The translations under genes were made by a program, and so were the position numbers. Under the pieces are notes generated by a model that did not search any database, was not told where the DNA came from, and worked only from the letters and a program-made list of their open reading frames with translations. Of a stretch of 64,000 nucleotides of DNA, positions 32,608-42,342 are shown piece by piece; position 1 is the first letter of the stretch; each line of letters starts with the position of its first letter. The stretch spans positions 1 through 64,000 of the forward strand of contig JACKAZ010000010.1 of the NCBI GenBank assembly GCA_020634795.1, written 5' to 3'. The stretch is from Ardenticatenales bacterium. Lineage in GTDB: Bacteria; Chloroflexota; Anaerolineae; Ardenticatenales; Ardenticatenaceae.

Positions 32608-34566
32608 ATGCGCCCCTTGACCCTCTCCCTAGATCCGACCGTTTTCACCCGACGTTTGGCGCTGATCGCCCTTGTGCTGGTTGTGGTCAGCTCGATCGTG
32701 CGCTTTGGCGTGCTGCTCGGGGGGGACGGCGCGTTTTGGGGACAGGGTCAGTGGCTGACCGACCGCTTCTATGTCGATTACGAGCGCAACATTCCCACCT
32801 TCTTTGCAGTGGTGCTGCTTCTCCTGATCGCGTTGCTCTTGGCATTCATCGCCACCTTCGCTCGAAAACATCGAGCGCCGTACATCACCCAGTGGCGGCT
32901 CTTGGCGGTCGGCTTCTTGCTGATGGCGTACGATGAGGCATTTAGTGCCCATGAAATGTTGTCGTATCCAATACAGCGCTGGCTAGGGCAAGTCAATCTT
33001 GGCGTCTTGTACTCCGCGTGGGTTCTGCCCGGCGTGATCCTTGTTATCTTGCTCACGCTTTATTACATGGATTTTCTGCGTTCCTTGGAGACAAAGACAA
33101 GATACCGGTTCCTAATAGCGGGGGCGTTTTACTTACTGGGTGCGTTAGGTTCGGAGATCATTGCCGGACCACACGCAGAACAATACGGCGTCGATACCGT
33201 CATCTACAGCATCATGGTGACGGTCGAAGAGAGTCTTGAATTAACGGGGCTGATTCTTTTTATCGGGGTGTTGCTGCGCTACATCCACGAGTACTACGGC
33301 GGACTGGCGCTACGATTTAGCGCCGCGTCGGAAGCCGCATCCGAAGTGCCGCCCGTGGCAGCCCCAGCGCCGTCGCCCCGTGGCCCCAGCCGCGGGCGCG
33401 GCAGAGGTCGCTTCCTCCTGCCGGGGATCACGCTCCTGCTTTTGGGCGCTGGGTTGCTCTTCATCTTCCGCAACCAACTGTTCAACTTGGTGGGGGTCAG
33501 CCCACCGCGCGGCGCCCCCGGCATCGCCGTTCTGCAGCCTGCGAACGGGCTGGTCGTGACCGTCTTTGCCGAAGGCCTCGATGTCCCCCGATTCATGACG
33601 GTGGGGCCAAACGGCCACCTCTACGTCGCGGAGCGCGGCGCCAACCGCGTGGTCGTCCTGATAGACGGCGCGGGGGACGAGGATGGCATGTTGAACGCGG
33701 TTCATCCGGTCGTCGATAATCTGGATCGCCCCAGCAGTCTCACCTTCAGTCCGGATGGCCAGTACCTCTATATCGGCGAGGTCTCGCGCGTCTCGCGCGT
33801 GAAGATGGCTGGTATTGTCGCGATCGGCGAGCCGGAGCCGATCGTCACCGATCTGCCGGAGCGCCGCGGCCACACCACCACGACCGTCGCCTTCGGCACT
33901 GATGGCTGGCTCTACGTCTCACGGGGCAGCAGTTGCAACGTCTGTGACGAGGAGGATCCGCGCCTCGCTGCCATCTGGCGCTATCGCGCGGACGGGAGCG
34001 GGGGCGAGTTGGTGATGCGGGGTCTGCGCAACGCGGTCGGTTTGGCGGTGCAGCCGAGTACGGGGGAAATGTGGGCCAGCAACAATGGACGGGACATGTT
34101 GGGCAATCACATCCCGCCCGAAACGGTCTATCGGCTGCAAGCGGGCGCCGACGCGGGTTGGCCCCGCTGTCACGCGGGGACGATCATCGATCCCGATTTT
34201 GGCAGCATGGAGGCCTGCCAAGGCGTCGCAGTGCCTGAGGTGACGATGACTGCCCACAGCGCACCGCTCGGCATGACCTTCTACGACCATACGTTGCTGG
34301 GCGCGGAATACAGCGGCGATCTCTTCCTTGCGTTGCATGGCTCGTGGAACCGCGTCCCGCCAACGGGCTACAAGGTGGTTCGCATTGTGATGAACGAGGG
34401 CAAGGCCACGGGTGAAGTCACTGATTTCGTGACGGGATGGTTACAGCGCGACGGCAATAGTCCCGGCCGCCCCGCCGATGTGGTGGTCGCCGCCGACGGC
34501 GCGCTGCTGATCTCCGACGACAAAGCCGGAATTATCTACCGCGTCTCGCCCTACGAGGAGCAATGA
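32608..34566 (+). CDS. Membrane protein fused to sorbosone dehydrogenase-like beta-propeller
   Basis: 652 residues. An N-terminal half of about six transmembrane helices (to about residue 235) contains E and H residues in its loops (YDEAFSAHEML, GPHAEQYG). A linker and another helix (LLLLGAGLLFIFRNQL) lead to a six-bladed propeller of the PQQ/L-sorbosone dehydrogenase type: GLDVPRFMTVGPNGHLYVAERG, HTTTTVAFGTDGWLYVSRGSSCNVC, LRNAVGLAVQPSTGEMWASNNGRD, HGSWNR and DVVVAADGALLISDD. Probably an extracytoplasmic sugar or aldehyde dehydrogenase tethered to a membrane module that could pass electrons. Substrate and cofactor unknown. Confidence 0.8.
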   Translation: MRPLTLSLDPTVFTRRLALIALVLVVVSSIVRFGVLLGGDGAFWGQGQWLTDRFYVDYERNIPTFFAVVLLLLIALLLAFIATFARKHRAPYITQWRLLAVGFLLMAYDEAFSAHEMLSYPIQRWLGQVNLGVLYSAWVLPGVILVILLTLYYMDFLRSLETKTRYRFLIAGAFYLLGALGSEIIAGPHAEQYGVDTVIYSIMVTVEESLELTGLILFIGVLLRYIHEYYGGLALRFSAASEAASEVPPVAAPAPSPRGPSRGRGRGRFLLPGITLLLLGAGLLFIFRNQLFNLVGVSPPRGAPGIAVLQPANGLVVTVFAEGLDVPRFMTVGPNGHLYVAERGANRVVVLIDGAGDEDGMLNAVHPVVDNLDRPSSLTFSPDGQYLYIGEVSRVSRVKMAGIVAIGEPEPIVTDLPERRGHTTTTVAFGTDGWLYVSRGSSCNVCDEEDPRLAAIWRYRADGSGGELVMRGLRNAVGLAVQPSTGEMWASNNGRDMLGNHIPPETVYRLQAGADAGWPRCHAGTIIDPDFGSMEACQGVAVPEVTMTAHSAPLGMTFYDHTLLGAEYSGDLFLALHGSWNRVPPTGYKVVRIVMNEGKATGEVTDFVTGWLQRDGNSPGRPADVVVAADGALLISDDKAGIIYRVSPYEEQ

Positions 34567-34806
34567 GGAGTCGCCTCTTTCCTGTTTTCTTTCGCGGCGC
34601 TCATCAGTTGACAAAGTCCGCAACTTAACGCATCCTTTGGCGAACCACCCTTCCGCTTGTTCCCCACGTCCCCATGTGTCGAGCAATCACTCTCATAGAA
34701 AGGAGGCGCTCAGCCGTTCATGGCGTCCCCATGAACCCCGACTTGTTTCTGACGACAGAAGCAACGTTTGTTCCCCACCGTACAACCCTTGCAAGGAGAT
34801 TCTCCC

Positions 34807-37800
34807 ATGAAGTACCCTCGACTGCTGCTCGGACTCCTGGTGGCTGTGCTGCTTATCGGCGCATTTGCCATTAGCCGGGCAGACGACCAATCCCCCGAAT
34901 TGGTGCAGCTTGACAGCCGCAGCGCTTCGAACCCCGTCACATCGGACGACAACAGTACGTTCACCCAAGGTGAAACGTGGGTCAGCGACCCCGTGCAACC
35001 CGTTGTGGTGGGCAAAGTTACCGATGCCACCCCGTGGGATGGCGAATTCGGCATCGACCGCGAGATCAACCCACGTATGACACTCGGCTCGGCAATCGTG
35101 CCACCGCCGATCAAGGAGGGCATCGACCCCTTACTGGAGATCCAAGCGGCGAGCAGCGCCTTCCGCCAGCCGGATGGCTTCGAAACCCCGATCATCAACC
35201 AGAATGGGGGCGGCTTCTCTGGCGTCAACCCGCCCGACCCGGTGGGCGATGTGGGTCCTGACCACTACGTCCAGATGATCAATGGCTCCCAAGGCACGAT
35301 CGTCAACATCTATAACAAGAGTGATGGCACGCAAGCCGTGGCCCCCTTCATCCTCGATTCGCTCGCGCCGAGCGGTTCCTGCACGAATGGATTTGGGGAC
35401 CCGATCCTCTTCTTCGACACGATCGAGCAACGCTGGCTGCTCTCCGAATTCTCCGGCAGCGGCAACTTCATCTGCACCTACCTTTCTGATGGGGCGAATC
35501 CCGTCACGGCGACCTGGACCTTCTACGGCTTCCAGTATCCCACCTTCCCCGACTACTTCAAGATCGGTGCGTGGGATGGCTCGCTCTTCATTTCGGCCAA
35601 CACGGGCCTCGGACCGATGCTATCGGCGGTGAACTGGGACGCGATGCTGGCGGGTAGCCCCTCGCAACTGGTCACGACGACCGTCCCCGGCCTCTCGGCC
35701 TTCAGCTTCGAGACCCTCACCGCGGCCGATCGTGACGGCTTCCTCGACGTGCCAGCGGGCGCGCCTGGTATCTTCATGCGCCACAATGATGACGAGGCGC
35801 ATCAGCCGGGAAGCGCGGACCCCAACCAAGACTGGTTGGAGGTCTGGGAATACGACGTCGATTGGAACAACCCGGGTGCGGCCACCGCAACCCAAGTCGC
35901 AGATATCGGCATTGCCGAAATTTCATCCGAACTGTGTGGATTCACGGCCTTCGCCTGTGTCCCGCAACCCAACAGTAGCACCACGCTCGACCCGCTCCGC
36001 GAGCCGGTCATGTGGCGCCTTCAGTATCGAAACTTCGGCGGTTACGAAACGCTCGTCAGCAACCTCGTGACCGATGTGAATGGCAACGACCTGCACGGCA
36101 TCCGCTGGTTCGAGCTGCGCCGTTCCGCCACCGAAGGGGGAACGTGGAGCCTCTATCAAGAGGGAACCATCTCCCCGGATTCGACCCACCGTTGGATGGG
36201 CGCCGCCTCGATGGATGGCGCGGGCAACATCGCGTTGATCTACAACGTCTCGGCCTCGTCGGGCGTCTTCCCGGGCGTGCGCTATATCGGCCGTTTGGCG
36301 AGCGATCCGCTGGGCACCATGCCCCAGGGCGAATACGTCTTGGTCAATGGCAGCTCACCCAACGCCTCGAACCGTTATGGCGACTACTCGACGCTAACGG
36401 TGGACCCGGTCGATGACTGCACCTTCTGGGGTACGGCCGAGTACAACCCCGCCTCCCAATGGAGCACCCGTATCGGCGCCTTCCGCTTTGATGCCTGTGG
36501 CACGGCGGACTTCACGCTCAGCCTTAATCCGACTGAAGTCTCGGCCTGCGCGCCGAGCACCGAAACGGTGACGGTCAACGTGGGCCAAGTCTCGGGCTTC
36601 ACCGATCCGGTCACGCTCAGCGCTACCGGCGTGCCAGCCAATGTCACCACCAGCTTCGCGCCCAACCCCGTCACCCCGCCCGGTAGCAGTACCCTGACGC
36701 TCAACATCAGCGGCTCGGCATCGCCCGGTGACTACACCATCGAGGTCGTCGGGACCGCGCCGACCAGCAGCAAAACGGCCGAGCTGGCGCTGACGATCTA
36801 CGACGCAGCGCCCACCGCCCCAACGCTCGTTAGCCCCGCCAATGGCGCGGTCGGCCAAAGCATCACCCCCACCCTCGAGTGGAACGCCGTCGCTCAGGCC
36901 GCCAGCTACACGGTCCAGGTCGCCACCGACGCGGCCTTCACCAACGTGGTCTACAGTGCCAGCAACCTCACGGGCAGCAGCCATGTCGTGGCCACCCCGC
37001 TCAACACCAATACCACCTACTACTGGCGGGTGATGGCCGAGAACGATTGTGGCATGGGCGTCTGGTCGTCGGTTTGGTCCTTCACCACCGAAGCCGCCCC
37101 CGGTGACTGTGGCGTCGGCACCACGCCGGTCGTCCACTACGCAACCGACTTCGAGAGCGGGGCCAACGGCTGGAGCACCACCGGCAGCACCGGCCCCGGC
37201 ACCTGGGCGCTGACCACCACCAACGCCAACTCGCCGGTCACCTCCTACCTGGCGCAGGACTACGCCAGCGTCTCCGACCAGCGGCTGATCTCGCCCCCCG
37301 TGGCGCTGCCCGCGGGCAACAGCAGCTACACGCTCGCCTTCTACAACGAGCAAGTCATCGAAGATGGCGGTAGCGGCTGCTACGACGGCGGCATCTTGGA
37401 GATATCGACCAATGGCGGCACGTCGTGGACGCAAGTGCCCAACAGCGCGCTGTTGACGCAGCCCTACGACGGCACGGTCGACAGTGGCTTCGGCAACCCG
37501 CTGGCGGGGCTGGAAGCATGGTGTGGCGACCCCGCACCATGGACGAACAACATCGTCGATCTGAACAGCTACGCGGGCCAGACGGTGCAGTTCCGCTTCC
37601 GGCTCGGCACCGACTCGTCGGTGGGCCGCGTGCCGGACGGCTGGTACATCGACGATGTGCAAGTCAAGAGTTGCGAGGCGGCCACAGGCGCCACGCCGAC
37701 CGCCACCACCCCGGCCACCAGCATCGAACTATCGACGCTGAGCAGCGAATCGCGCAGCGGCACGCCGTGGCTGCTGCTGTCGATGGCGGGCATCGTGGGG

Positions 37801-37842
37801 CTGGCAGGGGCCGCCTGGCTGAGCCGACGGCGCAACGCCTAG
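34807..37842 (+). CDS. Large secreted, C-terminally anchored surface protein
   Basis: 1011 residues. Signal peptide MKYPRLLLGLLVAVLLIGAF with a ribosome site AAGGAGATT before the ATG at 34807. A long N-terminal region (to about 560) reads like a secreted propeller-type domain (GGFSGVNPPDPVGDVGPDHYVQ, RYGDYSTLTVDP). It is followed by an Ig-like module (about 565-660), a fibronectin III-like module (SPANGAVGQSITPTLEWN, about 675-765) and a MAM/jelly-roll domain as in immune inhibitor A peptidases (about 780-955). The end is a transmembrane helix plus SRRRNA. No protease active site seen. Likely an adhesin or matrix protein. Confidence 0.82.
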   Translation: MKYPRLLLGLLVAVLLIGAFAISRADDQSPELVQLDSRSASNPVTSDDNSTFTQGETWVSDPVQPVVVGKVTDATPWDGEFGIDREINPRMTLGSAIVPPPIKEGIDPLLEIQAASSAFRQPDGFETPIINQNGGGFSGVNPPDPVGDVGPDHYVQMINGSQGTIVNIYNKSDGTQAVAPFILDSLAPSGSCTNGFGDPILFFDTIEQRWLLSEFSGSGNFICTYLSDGANPVTATWTFYGFQYPTFPDYFKIGAWDGSLFISANTGLGPMLSAVNWDAMLAGSPSQLVTTTVPGLSAFSFETLTAADRDGFLDVPAGAPGIFMRHNDDEAHQPGSADPNQDWLEVWEYDVDWNNPGAATATQVADIGIAEISSELCGFTAFACVPQPNSSTTLDPLREPVMWRLQYRNFGGYETLVSNLVTDVNGNDLHGIRWFELRRSATEGGTWSLYQEGTISPDSTHRWMGAASMDGAGNIALIYNVSASSGVFPGVRYIGRLASDPLGTMPQGEYVLVNGSSPNASNRYGDYSTLTVDPVDDCTFWGTAEYNPASQWSTRIGAFRFDACGTADFTLSLNPTEVSACAPSTETVTVNVGQVSGFTDPVTLSATGVPANVTTSFAPNPVTPPGSSTLTLNISGSASPGDYTIEVVGTAPTSSKTAELALTIYDAAPTAPTLVSPANGAVGQSITPTLEWNAVAQAASYTVQVATDAAFTNVVYSASNLTGSSHVVATPLNTNTTYYWRVMAENDCGMGVWSSVWSFTTEAAPGDCGVGTTPVVHYATDFESGANGWSTTGSTGPGTWALTTTNANSPVTSYLAQDYASVSDQRLISPPVALPAGNSSYTLAFYNEQVIEDGGSGCYDGGILEISTNGGTSWTQVPNSALLTQPYDGTVDSGFGNPLAGLEAWCGDPAPWTNNIVDLNSYAGQTVQFRFRLGTDSSVGRVPDGWYIDDVQVKSCEAATGATPTATTPATSIELSTLSSESRSGTPWLLLSMAGIVGLAGAAWLSRRRNA

Positions 37843-37872
37843 CCCTGACGGCGTGATGCCACGCCCCAAGCC

Positions 37873-37907
37873 AACGCCCCGCTTCGCCATGAAGCGGGGC
37901 GTTTTCG
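37873..37907 (+). terminator. Intrinsic terminator of the surface protein gene
   Basis: AACGCCCCGCTTC pairs perfectly with GAAGCGGGGCGTT around GCCAT, followed by TTCGTT. Confidence 0.9.
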
Positions 37908-38153
37908 TTGGGGGCGGCCAAGGGGCGAACGTGGCCCCGCGCCGGGGAGCGCTGGTTTGTGGGGGCGCTGGGATTGCGGTCAGAGCGTGGTGCCATGTGT
38001 CGTGCGTGGCGAAGGGGGAGCCGTCAGCGATCATGTTGCGCTTCCACTGGTGTGACTTTACTGCCATGTACCATCGCGAATCGGGTGCGCATTACCCCTG
38101 CATCGCTTTACAACGCACTCTACCCCCCATTCTCCATTCTCCATGCCCCATGT

Positions 38154-38159
38154 TATAAT
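38154..38159 (+). promoter_or_regulatory. Consensus -10 element directly before the epimerase gene
   Basis: TATAAT at 38154-38159 places the predicted transcript start at about 38166, exactly on the GTG proposed as start codon. The -35 is poor and is formed by ATTCTCC heptamer-type repeats. Confidence 0.55.
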
Positions 38160-38165
38160 CAGTCT

Positions 38166-39155
38166 GTGACAAACGGAACAAATGGAGCACGGTCCTTGCG
38201 CGTATTGATCACCGGTGTGGGCGGCTTTGCGGGCAGCCATCTGGCAGAACGATTGAGCAAACAACCCCATACTGAGCTATGGGGCACGATTTTTCGTGAC
38301 AGTGAAGGCGATGGCGCGTGGGCCACCCATGTCACACTCCGCACACTTGACCTGAACGATGTGGATGGGGTGGAGCGGCTGCTGCGCGAATGTCAGCCCG
38401 ATCACCTCTATCATTTGGCCGCCACCAGCAACGTTGGCGACTCGTGGAACACCCCGTGGCCCACATTGGCCAATAACAGTCGCGCTCAGCTAAATTTGCT
38501 TCATGTGATCTATCGCCTTGGCTTGAACTGTCGCATTCTCTGTGTCAGCTCGGCCGACATCTACGGTGCCATCACGCCCGATGAGTTGCCGGTTGACGAA
38601 TTGACCCCGCTACGCCCCGAAAGCCCCTATGCCGTCAGCAAAGTGACGCAGGACATGTTGGCGTGGCAGTATTTTCGGAGCTACGGTGTAGCAGCCATCC
38701 GCGCACGTCCGTCGAATCACATCGGCCCGCGTCAGACGCTTGGCTTCGTCGCCCCTGCCTTTGCCCACCAAATCGCCGAAATCGAAGCGGGCCTGAAGGC
38801 GCCGATCATCGACGTCGGTAACCTCACCGCCCAACGGGATTTCACTGATGTCCGGGATATGGTGGCGGCTTACGAAGCGCTGCTGACCCAGGGGGTGGCG
38901 GGCGAAGCCTACAACATCGGCAGCGGGTCGGCCCATGCCATTTCGGAGTTGCTAGAGATCATGCTGAACGCCGCCACCGTGCCGATCACGGTCCGCCAAG
39001 ACCCCCGCCGCATGAGACCCTCAGACGTACCGGTCAGCTATATGAATATCGAGAAATTGCAGAGTGCCACCGGCTGGCAGCCGCAAATCCCCTTTGAGGA
39101 AAGCGTACTGAGCGTGCTGGACGATTGGCGCGCGCGTGTGCGTATAGACAGCTAA
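38166..39155 (+). CDS. GDP-4-dehydro-6-deoxymannose reductase-like epimerase/dehydratase
   Basis: About 329 residues, short-chain dehydrogenase of the extended NAD-dependent epimerase family. N-terminal VLITGVGGFAGSHLAERL, catalytic SSADIYG and YAVSK. Next gene is gmd, so it probably reduces GDP-4-keto-6-deoxymannose to GDP-rhamnose or a related sugar (Rmd-like). Start is uncertain: GTG at 38166 (leaderless) or TTG at 38196 with GGAG 8 nt upstream. Gap to gmd is only 27 bp. Confidence 0.85.
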   Translation: MTNGTNGARSLRVLITGVGGFAGSHLAERLSKQPHTELWGTIFRDSEGDGAWATHVTLRTLDLNDVDGVERLLRECQPDHLYHLAATSNVGDSWNTPWPTLANNSRAQLNLLHVIYRLGLNCRILCVSSADIYGAITPDELPVDELTPLRPESPYAVSKVTQDMLAWQYFRSYGVAAIRARPSNHIGPRQTLGFVAPAFAHQIAEIEAGLKAPIIDVGNLTAQRDFTDVRDMVAAYEALLTQGVAGEAYNIGSGSAHAISELLEIMLNAATVPITVRQDPRRMRPSDVPVSYMNIEKLQSATGWQPQIPFEESVLSVLDDWRARVRIDS

Positions 39156-39182
39156 CGAGAACTATTCGGAGCAATCATTACA

Positions 39183-40199
39183 ATGAGTCAGAAAACCGCC
39201 TTAATCACCGGCATCACGGGCCAAGATGGCTCTTATTTGGCCGAACTTCTGCTGGAAAAAGGCTACACCGTGGTCGGGATGGTGCGACGCACCAGTACGA
39301 TCAATTTGGATCGGGTCGACCATATCCAGAACGAGTTGCACATCGTGCAAGGGGACCTGATCGACCTGCTTTCGTTGGCCGATATCATCCGCGAGTACGA
39401 ACCGACCGAAATCTATAACCTGGGGGCGCAAAGCTTCGTGCCGACCTCGTGGCAGCAGCCGATTCTTACGGGCGAAGTGACGGGCCTGGGGGTGACGCGT
39501 ATGTTGGATGCGATCCGCCTCGTCAACCCCGACATCCGCTACTACCAAGCCTCTAGCAGTGAGATGTTCGGCAAGGTACGCGAGGTACCCCAGAGCGAGG
39601 ACACGCCCTTCTATCCGCGGTCGCCCTACGGCGTGGCCAAGGTCTACGGCCACTGGATCACCGTGAACTACCGCGAGAGCTATAACATGTACGCCGTCTC
39701 GGGGATCCTCTTCAACCACGAGAGTCCCCGTCGCGGCCTGGAATTCGTCACACGCAAAATCTCCCATGGCGTGGCGCGGATCAAGCTTGGTCTTGACAAG
39801 GCGCTGCGCCTCGGTAACCTCGACGCGAAGCGCGACTGGGGCTTTGCGGGCGACTACGTCGAAGCGATGTGGCTGATGCTGCAGCAAGAATCGCCCGACG
39901 ATTATGTGATCGCCACGGGCGAAACCCATACCGTCCGCGAATTCTGCGAGATCGCCTTCCGACACGTGGGGTTGGATTATAACGACCATGTCGTCATCGA
40001 TCCGGCCTTCTATCGCCCCGCCGAGGTCGACCTGCTGATCGGCGACCCCGCGAAGGCGCAGGCGAAACTGGGGTGGGAACGGACCGTCTCCTTCCCCGAA
40101 CTGGTCACGATGATGGTCGACTCCGACCTCGAACAGCTCAGGCAGGGGCAACGCTTCCCCGACCTCTCCGAAGCTACCTCTGTTCGCGTCAAGCACTGA
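39183..40199 (+). CDS. gmd: GDP-mannose 4,6-dehydratase
   Basis: 338 residues. NADP-binding ALITGITGQDGSYLAELLLEK, catalytic Thr/Glu in SSSEMFGKV and YGVAK, and typical LFNHESPRRGLEFVTRKI. Converts GDP-mannose to GDP-4-keto-6-deoxymannose, presumably handing it to the upstream reductase. Together they would supply 6-deoxyhexoses for surface glycans made by the glycosyltransferases further on. Confidence 0.95.
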   Translation: MSQKTALITGITGQDGSYLAELLLEKGYTVVGMVRRTSTINLDRVDHIQNELHIVQGDLIDLLSLADIIREYEPTEIYNLGAQSFVPTSWQQPILTGEVTGLGVTRMLDAIRLVNPDIRYYQASSSEMFGKVREVPQSEDTPFYPRSPYGVAKVYGHWITVNYRESYNMYAVSGILFNHESPRRGLEFVTRKISHGVARIKLGLDKALRLGNLDAKRDWGFAGDYVEAMWLMLQQESPDDYVIATGETHTVREFCEIAFRHVGLDYNDHVVIDPAFYRPAEVDLLIGDPAKAQAKLGWERTVSFPELVTMMVDSDLEQLRQGQRFPDLSEATSVRVKH

Positions 40200-40237
40200 A
40201 AGAGCGAAACGGAGGAAGCGCAGAGCGAAAGCGACTG

Positions 40238-40388
40238 GATAGAGATGGATAAAGAGAGAGCAAGTTGCCTTGACATCCTTCGGATTTCCAAAGGATTGGC
40301 AATGAACCACGTCCTTACTCCAGCATTCCACACGTTGTAACTCCCCACTCCAAAACTCGTTAAACTCACTCACTCACAAAACTCATCC
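40238..40388 (+). repeat. Hairpin and degenerate nonamers upstream of pgm
   Basis: A GATAGAGATGGATAAAGAGA lead-in is followed by an ATCCTT/AAGGAT hairpin (about 40276-40298), CCAGCATTCC, then AACTCGTTA, AACTCACTC and AACTCATCC units. Same order as before trpC and trpA. Confidence 0.72.
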
Positions 40389-40401
40389 GAAGGAGCCCGC
40401 C

Positions 40402-42054
40402 GTGCCACTCAGCCCGCTCGCCGGAACGCCCGCCCCGCCGGAACTGTTGATCAACACCCCCCGTCTGATGGCCGCTTATTACAGCCAATGTCCCGACCCT
40501 GCGGATGTGGCCCAACGGGTCAGCTTTGGTACCTCCGGCCATCGCGGCAGCTCGCTCGACAACAGCTTCAACGAAGATCATATCCTTGCCACCAGCCAAG
40601 CTATTGCCGAGTATCGGGCCGCGCAAGGCATCGATGGGCCGTTGCATATCGGCATGGACAGCCATGCGCTGTCCGAGGCGGCGCTGCGGTCGGCGGTCGA
40701 AGTCTTTGCCGCGCACGGCTTCACGCTGAGGGTCGCGGAAGGTCAGGGCTATACGCCGACCCCCGTCGTTTCGCACGCGATCCTGAGCTACAACGCGGGG
40801 CGGCGCAGCGGGTTGGCCGACGGCGTGATCATCACGCCTTCCCACAACCCGCCCAATGACGGCGGCTTCAAATACAATCCGCCCAACGGTGGCCCCGCAG
40901 AGGCGTCGATCACCCGCCGCATCCAAGATCGGGCCAACCATATTCTCGAATATGGGCTGCGCGACGTGAAACGCCTCCCCTTCACGCGGGCCATGCAGGC
41001 CGAGACGACGCACGAATACGATTACATCCAGCCCTATGTCAACGATCTTGGCGCGGTGCTGCAGATGGAGGCCATTCGCGACGCGGGCGTCAAGATTGGC
41101 GTGGATCCGCTGGGCGGCGCCTCGGTCGACTACTGGGCGCCGATCGCGGCGCGTTACGACCTTGATTTAACGGTGGTCAACCCCCACGTCGATCCGACCT
41201 TCCGCTTCATGACCGTTGACAAAGATGGCAAGATTCGGATGGATTGCTCCTCGCCCTACGCCATGGCCAGCCTGATCGATCTCAAAGATCGCTTCGATGT
41301 GGCCTTCGGCCTCGATCCTGATGCCGATCGACATGGCATCGTGACACCGCGCGGCGGCCTGCTCAATCCAAACCACTATTTGGCCGTCGCGGTTGACTAC
41401 CTTTTCCAACACCGCGCGGAATGGGGCGACGACGTGGCGGTGGGCAAAACGTTGGTCTCCAGCTCCATGATCGACCGCGTGACGAAGCGCTTGGGGCGAC
41501 GGCTGGTAGAGGTGCCCGTCGGCTTCAAATGGTTCGTCGACGGCTTGGTCAGCGGCTCGCTCGGCTTCGGCGGCGAGGAGAGCGCGGGGGCCAGCTTCTT
41601 GCGCAAAGATGGCGGGACATGGACCACCGACAAAGATGGGCTGATTCTGGGGCTGCTGGCCGCCGAAATCACCGCCGTGACCGAACAGGACCCGGCTGAT
41701 CTCTATGGCGCCTTGACGGCGCAGTTCGGCGAGCCGGTCTACAAGCGGATCGATGCACCCGCCAACCGCGACCAAAAGGCGGCCCTGAAAGCGCTCTCCC
41801 CCGAGGCGGTCAGCGCGCAGCAGCTCGCAGGGGAACCGATCACGGCCAAGCTGACCCGTGCGCCCGGCAACGACGCCCCCATCGGGGGGCTAAAGGTGGT
41901 GACCGAAAACGGCTGGTTCGCGGCCCGCCCCTCCGGCACGGAAGATATCTACAAAATTTACGCCGAGAGCTTCAATGGCAGCGATCATCTCGATCAGCTT
42001 TTGGAGGAGGCGCAGGCCATCGTGCAGCAAGCCTTTGAAGAGGCGGGGGTGTGA
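40402..42054 (+). CDS. pgm: Phosphoglucomutase (alpha-D-glucose specific)
   Basis: 550 residues, the long E. coli-type Pgm. Phosphoserine loop IITPSHNPPNDGGFKYNPP, metal loop LDPDADRHG, sugar loop FGGEESAGASF and phosphate loop RPSGTEDIYKIY. Interconverts glucose 1- and 6-phosphate for glycogen and sugar nucleotides. GTG start with AAGGAG 6 nt upstream. Followed by another phosphohexomutase gene. Confidence 0.95.
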   Translation: MPLSPLAGTPAPPELLINTPRLMAAYYSQCPDPADVAQRVSFGTSGHRGSSLDNSFNEDHILATSQAIAEYRAAQGIDGPLHIGMDSHALSEAALRSAVEVFAAHGFTLRVAEGQGYTPTPVVSHAILSYNAGRRSGLADGVIITPSHNPPNDGGFKYNPPNGGPAEASITRRIQDRANHILEYGLRDVKRLPFTRAMQAETTHEYDYIQPYVNDLGAVLQMEAIRDAGVKIGVDPLGGASVDYWAPIAARYDLDLTVVNPHVDPTFRFMTVDKDGKIRMDCSSPYAMASLIDLKDRFDVAFGLDPDADRHGIVTPRGGLLNPNHYLAVAVDYLFQHRAEWGDDVAVGKTLVSSSMIDRVTKRLGRRLVEVPVGFKWFVDGLVSGSLGFGGEESAGASFLRKDGGTWTTDKDGLILGLLAAEITAVTEQDPADLYGALTAQFGEPVYKRIDAPANRDQKAALKALSPEAVSAQQLAGEPITAKLTRAPGNDAPIGGLKVVTENGWFAARPSGTEDIYKIYAESFNGSDHLDQLLEEAQAIVQQAFEEAGV

Positions 42055-42342
42055 CGGGGCATGGGGAATAGCGAATAGCGAATGGAGAATGGGGAGAGAT
42101 CGGGAAGCGTTTCAGCGCTCTGCCGTTGTAAATCGAGAATCGGCTCAGATGGCAAAACAACGCAAAGACGACGTAGATTCAGTTCTCACTACTCAACGCA
42201 ACCGCGAATCGGATTCCTTGCTATTCCCTCACGACGCAATGTGCCCCCATGCCCCACACGCCGCGACGATGGTGGCTGAAACTGACCTAGCTCGACATTG
42301 AAACGCTAAACACGCAATACACACAGACCTCACAGGACTCCC
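42055..42342. other. Intergenic repeats between the two phosphohexomutases
   Basis: Begins with GGGAATAGCGAATAGCGAAT heptamer-type units right after the pgm stop, then AAATCGAGAATCGGC and CGCGAATCGGATTCC words found also near 14020, 23390 and 28720. No gene seen. Confidence 0.6.

Noticed and set aside
36394..37662. 422-codon minus-strand frame under the surface protein
   Set aside because: Antisense of conserved Ig, fibronectin and MAM-like domains; composition typical of GC-rich antisense frames.
37750..37842. LPxTG sortase signal on the surface protein
   Set aside because: There is a C-terminal helix and basic tail but no LPxTG-like motif before it.
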